Of a DNA stretch of 64,000 nt, positions 33,396 through 44,375 are shown piece after piece. A model generated the notes under the pieces. The model did no database searches and was not told the origin of the DNA. It was given only the letters and a program-made list of their open reading frames with translations. The DNA is from Capra hircus. Lineage: Eukaryota > Chordata > Mammalia > Artiodactyla > Bovidae. How positions within the stretch are numbered: the first letter of the stretch is position 1; the number at the start of each line of letters is the position of its first letter. The DNA is taken from assembly GCF_001704415.2 (NCBI RefSeq), contig NC_030814.1, forward strand, positions 74,207,121 through 74,271,120, written 5' to 3'. A program made the translations under genes and the position numbers.

Positions 33396-33782
33396 ATTCT
33401 TTATATATTATTTTAATTTATTTTTCCTTAAATGATCAAATATTTGTTAACTGCCACCCTGGCTATGTATACCACTATATATTTTGTCCACCAAATGTTT
33501 CTAGAAGGCCCAGTATGTGAAAGGAATGGTGGGATTTGAGTTTAAAAATACATGGTCTAATGGCCTTTTCCTCTAAAACTGTATGCAATACAAAATAATG
33601 AGACATGTGCTGATCCATATTAAACATCCCTGTATAATTTTAAGCCATTCAGTGTAGTCACTAAGGACATATTACCATAGAAGCTCTACTATCTCAGTGT
33701 CAGCACATTATTTATTTTGATAACTTTACTGATAGCATTTACAATATAATTACACCTTACTTTAAATTGGATAAGTTAATAG
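33396..33782. other. Unassigned interval
   Basis: AT-rich DNA with no gene. A weak L2-like piece may lie at about 33430-33600 but was not firm enough to call. Confidence 0.4.
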
Positions 33783-33822
33783 TTTTTCTAATGCAAATGT
33801 TCTTTATCTTGTGAAACACTTT

Positions 33823-34993
33823 CAATTCAGTTCAGTCATTCACTCATGTCTGTTTCTTTGCTACCCCATGGATTTCAGCATGCCAGACTTCCCTGTCCAT
33901 CACCAACTTCCAGAGCTTACTCAAACGCATATCCATAGAGTCAGTGATGCCATCCAACCATCTCATCCTCTGTCATCCCCTTTTCCTCCTGCCTTCAATC
34001 TTTCTCAGCATCAGGGTCTTTTCCAAGGAGTCAGTTCTTCACATCTGGTGGCCAAAGTAGTGGAACTTCAGCTTCAGCATCAGTCCTTCCAATAAATCTT
34101 CAGGACTGATTTCCTTTAGGATGGACTGGTTGGATCAGCTTGCAGTCCAAGAGCCCCTCAAGAGTCTTCTTCAAACCATAGTTCAAAAGCATCAATTTTT
34201 TGGTGCTCAACTCTTTTCATGGTTTGACTCTCACATCCATACATGACTGCTGGAAAAACTATAGTTTTGACTAGATGGACCTTTGTCAGCAAAGTAATGT
34301 CTCTGCTTTTTAATATGGTGTCTAGGTTTGTCATAGTTTTTCTTCCAAGGAGCACGCATCTTTTAATTTCATGGCTACAGTCACCATCTGCAGTGAATTT
34401 GAAGCCCAAGAAGATAAAGTTTGTCACTGTTTCCATTGTTTCCCCATCTATTTGCCATGAAGTGATGGGACCAAATGCCATGATCTTTGTTTTTTGAATA
34501 TTGAGTTTTAAGCCAGCTTTTTCACTCTCCTCTTTCACTTTCATCAAAAGGTTCTTCAGTTTCCCTTAGTTTTCTGCCATAAAGGTGCCATCATCTGCAT
34601 ATATAAGGTTATTGATATTTCTCCCAGCAATCTTGAGTCCAGCTTGTGATTCATCTAGCCCAACTTTTCACATGATATATTCTGCATATGATTTAAATAA
34701 ACAAGGTGACCATATACAGCCTTGATGTGCTCCTTTCCTGATTTGGAACCAGTCTGTTGTTCTATGTCTAGTTCTATCTGATGTTTCTTGACCTGCATAC
34801 AGATTTCTCAAGAGGCAGGTCAGGTGGTCTGGTATTCCCATCTCTAAGAATTTTTCACAATTTGTTGTGATCCTCACAGTCAAAGGCTTTGGTGTAGTCA
34901 GTAAAGCAGAAGTAGATGTTTTTCTGAAACTCTCTTGCTTTTTTGATGATCCAACAGATGTTAGCAGTTTGATCTCTGGTTCCTCTGCCATAT
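33823..34993 (-). mobile_element. BovB LINE with 40-bp flanking duplication
   Basis: Antisense BovB from CAATTCAGTTCAGTCATTCA to the reverse transcriptase region at GATCTCTGGTTCCTCTGCC. The flanks 33783-33822 and 34994-35033 are the same 40-base sequence with four substitutions. The YADD codons survive at 34590-34601. Confidence 0.95.
34158..34547 (-). pseudogene. BovB reverse transcriptase C-terminal part (pseudogene)
   Basis: A 129-codon open frame with KAGLKLNIQKTKIMAFGPIT, HEIKRCVLLGRKTM and FPAVMYGCESQTMKRVEHQK is the region after the catalytic site. Homology upstream continues in the frame at 34668-35051 (LLRNLYAGQETSDRTRH). The two are separated by a stop and a shift near 34555-34570. 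Confidence 0.85.
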
Positions 34994-35033
34994 TTTTTCT
35001 AACGCAAATGTTCTTGATCTTATGAAATACTTT

Positions 35034-35604
35034 AGATTCTAATATCATCACTAATTAGTATTTTTAACTAACACCAAGACTTAAACAAATACATTAAAGG
35101 AGTTATTATTTAGATTGACCTCTATGATTAATTCTTTGGAGATTGAAGGGATAATTGAAGAGCTATTCAGCAAAGGATAATTCTAATTTGAAGTGTTGCA
35201 TAACTTTTGAAATTCCTGTGTTGAAATATCTGCTAAAAACTACCATGGGTTTATAGAACTTTTCCTTAAATAGACCAAAGTTTTAGCTTAATTTTTGTCT
35301 TATGCATCTTCAGGGGTTAAATCTTCTTATCACTATTACTTGAGATCAGGAGCACTAAACTTTTGTTCTAGGTTTATGTAAAAAACATTTGCCCTGCTAC
35401 ATTTATTTGAGTCTCTCCAACAGATGCAAATATATGACTAAAAGAGAGGATGAAAACTACTACAAATGTGTGTAAGGCCTAGAGAATGCTCTGATCATAA
35501 ATGAAGTACCTCTGCCACAGACCATTAGAGTGGAGTGTGTTAATGTCCTATGGGTAGATCTGGGTAAAAGCGTACTACTTAATAGTATATGATAGATGTT
35601 TTAA
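35034..35604. other. Unassigned interval
   Basis: No gene or element recognised. Confidence 0.45.
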
Positions 35605-36728
35605 AAACAATTTATTGTATATCATTCAAGCTAAAATCATAAAGCATTTAGGAGAAAACAAACAACTAAATCTTTGACCTTGACAACAAAGGAAAAATGG
35701 ATAAATTGAACTTTATCAAAATTAAAATTTTGGGGGCATCAAAAGACCTTATCATCAAAAAGGACATCCTACAGAATAAGGAAAATCTTTTGCAAATCTT
35801 TGCATATTTTCGAGTCATATGTCTAATTAGGGCTTAATATCCAAATTATATAAAAAACTCATACAACTCAAAAACAAAGACAATCCAATTAACAAATGGG
35901 CGGATGACTTGAATAGACATTTTTCAAAAAATAGATATATTCAGATGGCCAATTAGCATATGAAAAAATGCTCAGCATCATTTGTCCTTAGTTAAATAGA
36001 AATCAAAAGTTCCATGAGATACAGCTTTCAACTTTCTGTCATGGCGCTCATCATCCCCTTCAGAAAACAATAAACTCTGGTGAGACTGTGAAGCAATTGG
36101 AACTCGTATACTCTTATTAGTGAGAAGGAAAATGGTAGACCTATTGGGAAAAACAACATGGTGGTCCCTAAAGAAAGTTACATAGAATTATCACATATCC
36201 CAGAAATTCTACTGATATATACCTACTAGAATTGAAAACAGAATCTCAAATAGGTACTTGTACACTGGCGTTCCTTCTAGCATTATTCACAATAGTCAAA
36301 AGTAGAAATCATGCAGTGTCCATCAACAGATGAACAAAATGCAACATATTCATGCAACGAATAATAGTCAACCATAAAATGAAAGGCAGTCCTAAAACAT
36401 ACTACAGTATGGATGAATCTTGAAGAAACTATGCTCAATGAAGCAAGACAAAAAAGGACAAATTTCATATGATCCCACTTACATGAAATACCTAGGATAG
36501 GCAAACTAATAGAAATGGAAAGTGTGTTTGAGGTTAATGGGGATTGAAAATGGGAATAGGGAATTATTGCTTAATGGTTATAGTTTCTATTTGGGGTGAT
36601 GAAAGCATTTTGGAAATAACGGTGATGGTCGACAACATTATGGGTGTAATTAATGCCACTCAGTTGTACACTAGATGGTAAAAAAAATGTTTAATATCAT
36701 GCATTTTACCATAATAAATACTTTAAAT
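35605..36728 (+). mobile_element. L1M LINE 3' portion, sense
   Basis: Sense ORF2 end and 3' UTR of an old L1M: ATAAATTGAACTTTATCAAA, AACAAATGGGCGGATGACTT, AATTCTACTGATATATACCT, GTATGGATGAATCTTGAAGA, CAGTTGTACACTAGATGG, and TTTTACCATAATAAATA at the end. Coding frames are broken throughout. It is one of few L1 copies here on the plus strand. Confidence 0.85.
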
Positions 36729-36837
36729 ATTTACTGTTGATATATTTAGTTTTGTTTTACCTACTTGCATGAATATAACTCTACAAGAAAAACAAATATC
36801 ACTCATCTTTTCCAGGCAGTAATAATTATGTCAAGAC

Positions 36838-37072
36838 ATTTTATTGAGTGTTTCAGTGTTCCATGCCTTGATTTAAGAATTTTACAGTTAACTCATTTAT
36901 GCTCATAAGAACCCTTTGAAGTAGAAATTATTATTTTAGCTATTTTACAGATGAGGAAACTGGTTGACAGAAGGTTAAGTAACTCATTCAAGGTGCAGTA
37001 GATGGTAAGCAGCCAAGCTGAGTAACATCTCCGGGCAGTTGGGTTCCAGAGCTTCTGATCCTAACCACAGTC
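36838..37072 (-). mobile_element. MIR SINE, nearly full length
   Basis: Antisense MIR with TTTTACAGATGAGGAAACTG, AGGTTAAGTAACTCATTCAA, a GGGTTCCAGAGCTTCTGATC block and CTAACCAC at the end. Order and spacing are typical of MIR. Confidence 0.85.
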
Positions 37073-37129
37073 TTGGCCATTTTGACAATTTGAGTTTATT
37101 TTGCTTTGATATTTTAGACTTACATTATT

Positions 37130-38571
37130 CATCTTAAAGTGAAGTTTAGTGATCAGACCCAGGCCAGCAAACACCTGTGTGCAAGTAAAGCAAATTCTTT
37201 TCAATCTGTTCATTTCAAGACAAGTTTATTATCCGGTCTCCCAGTTCTTCCTGGAACTGATTTAATTGCTTCTAGTACTAGTTATTATTCAAATGCAGCA
37301 AGTGGTTATCAGCACTTTTGCATTCAGACTACACATGCCATGTCTGATTTTCAATCTGCCACTTGAAATTGCTCTTTAGTCACTGAGAGCTGCGATGCTG
37401 AAAGGACAGTTAGAATATGGGATATGTTACTGAAATAGCCTTTTCCACCTTTTTATGAACTTTCTGTCACAGTGGTCTGTCATCTTCACAGCGACAGGAG
37501 GAGAGATTAAATTACTTTCTTGAAATGAAACCTATACGGCATCTACATCATCTTTGTGCCCCAGCACCGGACACCGTGTTCGGCATATAGTTTGCGTTCG
37601 AGACACTTTTATTACATAAATGAATGAAGGAATGATACAAAAACACCTGAGTAACTTTCTAAAGACTCTGTATGTGACAACACAGGAATACAAAAACTCT
37701 CTTCTCCTTTACATATGTGTATGTGCTATGCTCGAATGTGAGCTCTGCCGTATTTCTGCAATGTCTGTGGTGCCGTAATTATGTTTTGTGTTGTTCTCTC
37801 TTTGGAGTGTATGCATTTTGGATTTGAATGGTTTAATGATACAAAATTCATCACTGGGTGTGAAAAGGAGTGCAGAGAAAGATAACCATTTCTGACCTGT
37901 GGAGAGAAAGTGCCTCCTTTCTTGTGCTGAATCTTCTTAGGGCAGGCTCTGTTTAGGCTGAGAGATGGAAGGCACTTGGGGTACACAGCTTTAGGAGACA
38001 CTCACTCTCAGGTTTTTGCAATGGCAGGGCTGGCATTGACATGAAGGGAAAAGTGAACACCTCGTCGTGTTTGTACGTCGGTGCCCTTCTTGTCCTGAAC
38101 CTGAGATGTAAAAATGGCAGCCCTGGGGCTAATAATTTGTGAGTTTAGAGCAATCTGTAAATGGTAGCAAAAAGCTGAATTTGAGCTGTAAGGAGAGCAT
38201 GACCATGTTTAAAACAGAGAGGAAGATGACATTCTTCAGCATATTTTCATCGGGCCACTGCTAGGCATTAGTGCAAATGTGCTCTAAGTAAATCGCTCGG
38301 TGGGCAACTGGTTTGTCCACATTGTGTGTCAGGGACCCCATGGTTGCAGCCCAGGAGAGAACTTTACACCCAGCGCCAAGGAGATGGGGCAGAAAAATAC
38401 CACTGAAGCAGAGCTAAGCAAATGTTAACATTTAGGGAGACCTGGATTCTGAAGCTACAGATTCTGTGGTCATCTAAACTTTTCAAGTTGGGTCAGCTAC
38501 TAACCAGTCTTGCTGTGAATGTGCCAGATAGACATATTCTGTGTAATGAAGACTTTACATTATCTTTTGTT
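37130..38571. other. Repeat-poor, CpG-retaining interval
   Basis: Apart from an L2-like piece at 37545-37640 no repeat was recognised. CpG dinucleotides are noticeably more frequent than in neighbouring DNA, for example in CACCTCGTCGTGTTTGTACG (38060-38079) and in AATCGCTCGG at 38291. No exon with convincing splice sites was seen; the 91-codon minus frame at 37726-38001 has no known domain. Confidence 0.5.
37545..37640 (+). mobile_element. L2 3' end fragment (probable)
   Basis: CTTTGTGCCCCAGCACCGG, CGTGTTCGGCATATAG and ATAAATGAATGAAGGAATGA keep the order of the L2 terminus. Confidence 0.5.
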
Positions 38572-38632
38572 AATTTTTTTTAAATTTATTTTTAATGGGG
38601 AGAAAATTGCTTTACCATATTCTATTGGTTAC
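38572..38632 (-). mobile_element. 60-bp L1-BT 3' end fragment
   Basis: TTTAAATTTATTTTTAATGG followed by GAAAATTGCTTTACCATATT resembles the first bases of an antisense L1-BT 3' end. It would be a very short 5'-truncated insertion. Confidence 0.55.
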
Positions 38633-39931
38633 CTCAACTCAAACCATCCATAATTTTTAAATAAGGTAAAAGCATTGGTAATATTAAATGACCTATTTAT
38701 CAATCACTGCAAAATAATTTTTGCTGGTTAATGTGTGCAGCTGTAATGACTCACACACATTGATAAGTACTGAGTTTACTGAATAATGAAAGCATCTCAC
38801 CCAGAAACCCTCAGATCCCTTTTTACTGTGGTGCTGTAGCAATTCCCCACCATCCAACCCACTTCCCAACTTCAGTATGCTTTGTGTATGTGTTGTTTCC
38901 AGTTGCTAGCACCTGTCTGTCTTTGAAAAGGGCTGACCTTGGCTGTTGGGTTTTGCCATGCCCTCCCACATAAAAAGCTCAGAAAACCTGAGAGTTTCTG
39001 CCCCCTCCTACCTCGAAACCAGACGGAGTGAAGACCACACTCTTTAACGAGCATTGCATGGCCTTCCTGGCCTGCAGGGGTAATGCTCTGGCTTCACTGT
39101 GCTAACCCAGAGTGTAGAGCAGTGCCTGACATACACAAAATACATAATACATGTGCACTGAGCATATGAATAGGTGGGTGAGTGATTGACAAATCAATAT
39201 ATAGCTTGTGACTATAAATCACTTGACACTATCTTATTTTCTTTAATCGAATGCTCATTTGTTAGGCTTTATACACTAATACTGTTACTGTGAAGGATGT
39301 TAATATATTTTTATACATTTCCCTTCCTAGAAGAGTGCAAAAACTCCTGTAGGAATCAGCATTTAAACATAAAAAAAATAAATATTTCGAGATAAGATTT
39401 CCTAAAGAATGAGAACTCAAAAGGCAACCAAACATTCATGCTTATTCATAACAGAATATATTTCTTAACTTGGGTCAGTAACTGGCCACAAACACCCAGG
39501 TTGTCTTTCTACCCTCTATCTCAGCTTAAAGGCACCTATTTAAACATTTTAGAATTAGGGTTGGGTGGGACCTCTGTCACAGATATTCGGTATGTATTCT
39601 ATGGACATAATATGTCTTTTAGACAAAGCCAAATAAAACTTTTTAGATTTTTTTTTTCATGCAGAATTTGCAAAATGATAGAGTCTTAGCAACAATCTCT
39701 CCTGAAAGCTAAGCCTAAGAAAGAGGTTGTGTGCAGGTGGTTTGTTTTGGTATTCTACTAGAGGTACCTGAGTGAGAGACTCAGGAAAACAAAGCACTGG
39801 AGAAGAGAAACCAGCATAAGGATGCTTTCTCATCCTTTGTCTACCACTGTGGGTTATTGCAGCTGAACTCTCTGATGAGCCATGTATATGAGTCTTGGAA
39901 TTGTCCAGCCAAGTGCATGAGAAAAGGAAGT
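38633..39931. other. Repeat-poor interval
   Basis: No gene recognised. An L2-like tail (AGCAGTGCCTGACATACAC, ending near 39192) may lie at 39095-39192. The 83-codon plus frame at 39438-39689 has no known domain. Confidence 0.45.
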
Positions 39932-40238
39932 GATATGAAGTGGAAGTTGCTCAGTCGTGTCTGACTCTTTGCAACCCTCTGGTCCATGGAATTCTCCAAT
40001 CCAGAATACGGGAGTGTGTAGCCTTTTGCTTCTCCAGGGGATCTTCCCAACTCAGGGATTAAACCTAGGTCTCCCACATTTCATTGCAGGCAGATTCTTT
40101 ACTGGCTGAGCCACAAGGTAAGCCCAAGAACACTGGAGTGGGTGGCCTATCCCTTCTCCAGGGAGTCTTCCCAACCCAGGAATCAAACCAGGGTTTCCTG
40201 CATTACAGGCAGATTCTTTACCAGCTGAGCTTCTGGGG
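39932..40238 (-). mobile_element. Bov-tA SINE dimer
   Basis: Two antisense Bov-tA units in tandem, meeting at GCCCAAGAACACTGGAGTGG. Each carries an antisense tRNA-like head (AACCTAGGTCTCCCACAT in one, CAAACCAGGGTTTCCTGCAT in the other). This is the third dimer of the same design in the window. Confidence 0.9.
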
Positions 40239-40660
40239 TAATCTGAACGTGAGACAAGCATGAGACAAGGAGTGATTGTCAACTAGCTTGGGTACTCTAC
40301 TGATCATTTTTACCTACTTGAATTTCTTATTACTCAGGCCCAGTTACTGGGTACTATACGTGAGTCCTCCAACTGTGGAATTCAGTGGGGGTGGGGGTGG
40401 GGGGTGGTCAGAAAAGTCCTGGGGTAGAAAAGTGAAATCTCTTCAGTGCTGCTGAAAAATGCATGTTCCTCAAAATGGAGTTTTACCTCATGAGTGTCTG
40501 GAGTAAATATGAGCCTGAAAGATGTGAGTGGGGAACAAAAGTTATCCAACATAGGTGGCCTGTGGAATGGATCCCTACACAGATGTCCTTTATTTGGTCA
40601 TCACACAATCTTTTTTTTCAGTGAATTTTCAATGATGAAAATATCAGTAGAATTCACAGG
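40239..40660. other. Unassigned interval with G-rich tract
   Basis: No gene seen. A (GGGGTG)n-like tract lies at 40385-40410. Confidence 0.5.
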
Positions 40661-41036
40661 CTCAGTTCAGTTCAGTCGCTCAGTCATGTCTGACTCTTTG
40701 CAACCCCATGAATCGCAGCACGCCAGACCTCCCTGTCCATCACCAATTCCTGGAGTTCACTCAGACTCACGTTCATCCAGTCAGTGATGCCATCCAGCCA
40801 TCTCGTCCTCTGTCGTCCCCTTCTCCTCCTGCCCCCAATCCCTCCCAGCATCAGAGTCTTTTCCAATGAGTCAACTCTTCGCATGAGGTGGCCAAAGTAC
40901 TGGAGTTTCAGCTTTAGCATCATTCCTTCCAAAGAAATTCCAGGGTCGATCTCCTTCAGAATGGACTGGTTGGATCTCCTTGCAGTCCAAGGGACTCTCA
41001 AGAGTCTTCTCCAACACCACAATTTAAAAGCATCAA
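40661..41036 (-). mobile_element. BovB LINE 3' end, 0.38 kb
   Basis: Antisense BovB 3' UTR and last codons, from CTCAGTTCAGTTCAGTCGCT to AATTTAAAAGCATCAA. It encodes most of the conserved C-terminal block in frame on the minus strand, including RRSNQSILKEIDPGISLEGM. Confidence 0.9.
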
Positions 41037-42000
41037 CTGCTTCATTTCCAAAAAAAAGTAGCATTAATACTGCTCACAGATGTGTTTTGTTTGATCATTC
41101 AGAACTCTACTTTTTTCCCCCAATGAACTGCCAATATTTGAAAGTAGGGAAACTTCACACAGTAGTCTGGACTTTCTGCTTCACTTCTAAAGATAGATCT
41201 TAGATCTTCTAGCAGTGCTGGGTCCATATTACCCTGAGGATGGAAGGCAGTGATGTGGATGGTATCCATACACTCTTAGATGAACACACACTCAGTAGCC
41301 CTTTACTGACCCAGGCTGCTTTCTCTTCCTGTTTGCATATCTGTGTGTCCTCTGAAGATTCTTGCATTTGATGCCACTGTTCTAAAGACTGAACCATTTA
41401 TCGTGGTAGATGAGTAATGTGTTTTCTCACTCAGAAACACTGTATGCCCATCTCTGAGCAGCTGATCTGCACAGATTGCATCAGCTGGACTTTCTTTCCA
41501 TTGTGGCTTTTGGGTTGGTTCAGTTCATGGGAGGAAATACAAGTTGGGGAAGAGTCTCTCACTCCCTCCCACTTTGAGCATCGCAGTCCTGACAGTGGCT
41601 GCTTCCTGCACAATCATAACCCCCCTGAGCTATCACTGATCCCTAGCAGCACGGCGTTTTCTCCTTTACCTTTCAGGCTTACTGAACTCTGAGCATATCA
41701 ACAATACTTTGAAGGTCTCTTAAATCTACCTTTATCATTTTTCTTGTTGGTGAATCTGTCTGATCAGAGTTCTGTTTATTGCCAGAGTCCTGACTAATAA
41801 CCATAAAGCACTTATTGTATTGATACTATTATTATTATTATCATGTCATTGTTATTATAGTTATTAATAATTGAGGCACCCCTCTCATGAGTACTTTGTC
41901 AAAACTGGTCTCTGCTTCAGAGAAACTGATGATCATTCTGTGCTGAGCTGCTTCTGCCATCTCTGCTAATCATGATCCAGCCCTGTTTTCCTACTTAGCT
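41037..42000. other. Repeat-poor interval
   Basis: No gene or repeat recognised besides a short (ATT)n stretch at about 41828-41840. The 91-codon plus frame at 41417-41692 has no known domain. Confidence 0.45.
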
Positions 42001-42540
42001 GACCATACATACTACTGTGGCCTAATCTGCTGCCTCACTCTGGTGTAAGCTGTCTGCTTTGACCTGCCGACAGGCTGATTGACTACTGGGCCAGGAGGCT
42101 CTGTGCTGGGCTCTCAGGTTACCCACTGCATTTGCCAAGGCTTCAAGTGGCCGTAATGAGTTTCCCGTGCACCAGTTGCAGCCCAACCTGTCTTGTTTGC
42201 AATAAGTAAGTGTAGTCAGGCCTCTTATCTTTGCTGCCTCCTCCAGGGCAGAATTTTTTATTTTAGATTGTTTGCTTTCTTGGTAACAATCTGTGGGAGG
42301 AGGCCTGTGGAGACCAAGTTTTGATCCTGGCCCTGCAGGGCAAGCTTCCTGCAGAAGAAAAGACACTGGCAGGTGGATGGAGGCTGTAACTCTGTGTCTT
42401 GCACAGTTTGGCATGACGAAGGGGGCTTTGGATTACCCCTTGGTTCACCTTGCAAGAGACCAGGGTACCTAGCTGTCTAGGTATATGCAGAGCCTGAAGA
42501 CCACGTCAGCATGCTCTGTGGTGCTAAGCAACCCCAGTAG
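42001..42540. other. Unclassified GC-richer segment with 130-codon open frame
   Basis: The segment is richer in G and C than its surroundings. It holds a minus-strand open frame at 42022-42414 (130 codons) and shorter frames in two other registers at 42258-42455. No domain was recognised. The minus strand carries an AATAAA-type signal near 42261-42266. A decayed LTR or a processed pseudogene are both possible; I cannot assign it. Confidence 0.4.
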
Positions 42541-42604
42541 CCCAATTTCAGATTCAGTATAATACCAACTCTTGAATTTCTGCTCCTTCCACTGCATTAT
42601 CAAA

Positions 42605-42775
42605 TGTAATACACAGACTTGGGCTTGCATGCCTGCTTTGCCAATTTGGACAAGTTCTTTAACTCCTCTGAAACTATTTTTCCCCTGTCTTTAAAATGGG
42701 AATAATTATTTCCTGTAGGAGAATGGAAATTGGTAAGTCAATTGTCAGTCAGGTGTCTATCATATAATGAATATT
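42605..42775 (+). mobile_element. MIR SINE
   Basis: Sense MIR blocks in order: TTTGGACAAGTTCTTTAACT, CCTGTCTTTAAAATGGGAAT, AATTATTTCCTGTAGG and TCTATCATATAATGAATATT. It directly abuts the next BovB insertion. Confidence 0.8.
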
Positions 42776-42783
42776 CAAAAAAT

Positions 42784-43711
42784 GTTCAGTTCAGTTCAGT
42801 CAATCAGTTATGTCCAATTCTTTGTGACCCCATTGACTACAGCACATCAGGCCTCCCTGTCCATCACCAATGCCTGGAGCCTACTGAAAATCATGTCCAT
42901 TGAGTCAATGATGCCATCCAACCATCTCATCCTCTGTCATCCCCTTTGCTTCCCACCTTCAATCTTTCCCAGTATTAGGGTCTTTTCAAATGAGTCAGCT
43001 CTTTGCATCAGGTGGCCAAAGTATTGGAGTTTCAGCTTCAGCATCCATCCTTCCAATGAATATTCAGGACTGATTTCCTTTAGGATGGACTGGTTGGATC
43101 GTCTTGCAGTTCAAGGGACTCTCAAGAGTCTTCTCCAACACCACAGTTCAAAAGCATCAATTCTTCTGCTCTCAGCTTTCTTTATAGTCCAACTCTCACA
43201 TCCATACATGACTACTGGAAAAACCATAGCTTTGACTAGAAGGACCTTTGTTGGCAAAGTAATATCTCTGTTTTTTAATATGCTGTCTAGGTTGGTCATA
43301 ACTTTCCTTCATGACCCCGTGGACTAAAGCCTACCAGGCTCCTCCTTCCATGGGATTTTTCAGGCAAGAGTACTGGAGTGCGTTGCCATTGCCTTCTCCG
43401 AGTCCAAGGAGTAAGCGTCTTTTAATTTCATTGCTGCGATCACTATCTGCAGCGATTTGGAGCCCAAAATACAAAGTCTGTCAGTTCCCACTGTTTCCCC
43501 ATCTATTTGCCATGAAGTGATGGGACCGGATGCCATGATCTTAGCTTCTGAATGTTGAGTTTTAAGCAAGCTCTTTCAGTCTCCTCTTTCACTTTCACCA
43601 AGAGGCTCGTTAGTTCTTTGCTTTCTGCCATAAGGGTGGTGTCATCTGTGTATCTGAAGTTATTGATATTTCTCCCAGCAATCTTGATTCTAGCTTGTGC
43701 TTCATCCAGTC
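42784..43711 (-). mobile_element. BovB LINE containing a SINE fragment
   Basis: Antisense BovB from GTTCAGTTCAGTTCAGTCAA to GCTTGTGCTTCATCCAGTC in the reverse transcriptase. Possible TSD CAAAAAAT at 42776-42783 and 43712-43719. A 93-bp SINE piece sits inside at 43310-43402. Only C-terminal coding remnants survive, such as VMYGCESWTIKKAESRRIDA on the minus strand near 43200. Confidence 0.9.
43310..43402 (-). mobile_element. Internal BovA fragment inside BovB
   Basis: CATGACCCCGTGGACTAAAG to CCATTGCCTTCTCCGAGT is the middle of a BovA unit. The BovB breaks at AACTTTCCTT and resumes at CCAAGGAGTAAGCG. The fragment lacks the SINE's 3' end and tail, and no TSD is visible. Confidence 0.85.
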
Positions 43712-43969
43712 CAAAAAATATTAGTTTCTTTCATAAAACAGAATGCAAATACTTCATCTCTATTAATAGTAACTGTAGAATGGTTGCCAAGCGTTGCTTT
43801 CCTTTATTCAGTTCTCAAACATAAGATAGAATAGTTCTAAAGCGTATAATCGGTAAAATCAAAAAGGTCTCAGTTGAACTGTGCCTCTGTACCTTCCTAA
43901 CGGTGTGACAATGGAAACGTCACCTGATCTGTATTTTCCTGCCTTACCTCTGGGGTCATGTTGCCTCAG

Positions 43970-44150
43970 TTCAGTTTCCCTCTTTACTCCCTTACTAGCT
44001 GTGCCACCTTCAGCAACGTGCTTTTCTACTCTGTGCCTCAGCTTTCTCATCTGTAATTAAATCTTAATGTGGGATATAATCTATCTCATTAAGGCACTGA
44101 AATAATTAAATGGGTTCATTTTTATCAGATGTGTAAAACAATACCTTCTT
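43970..44150 (+). mobile_element. MIR SINE
   Basis: TTACTAGCTGTGCCACCTTC, GTGCCTCAGCTTTCTCATCT and GTAATTAAATCTTAATGTGG follow MIR order. Confidence 0.75.
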
Positions 44151-44164
44151 AACAAAAGTCGGGA

Positions 44165-44375
44165 AAAGACTAGTTCCTTTATCTGTAGGGTTGGTGTGAT
44201 GATATCTGTTCATAGCTATTGTGAATATCAATTGAAGTAAAATCACACAGAACTAAGTGCAATTGCCCAAATCTGTCTACATGGCGATTTTATATATTTT
44301 AATAACACATGGAACTGTTAGCATAATAGCTGATACATATTAAATGTTCAATAAATGTTGCCTGTCATTATTTTA
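44165..44375 (+). mobile_element. Second MIR-like fragment
   Basis: CTTTATCTGTAGGGTTGGTG and the distal TACATATTAAATGTTCAATA with AATGTTGCCTGTCATTATT match the late MIR region. The middle is poorly matched. Confidence 0.5.

Noticed and set aside
40784..41203. 139-codon plus-strand open frame
   Set aside because: Begins as BovB antisense and runs by chance into unassigned DNA.
42767..43327. 186-codon plus-strand open frame
   Set aside because: It reads the antisense of BovB, crossing the MIR/BovB junction and entering the SINE fragment. The same antisense peptide recurs at other BovB copies.
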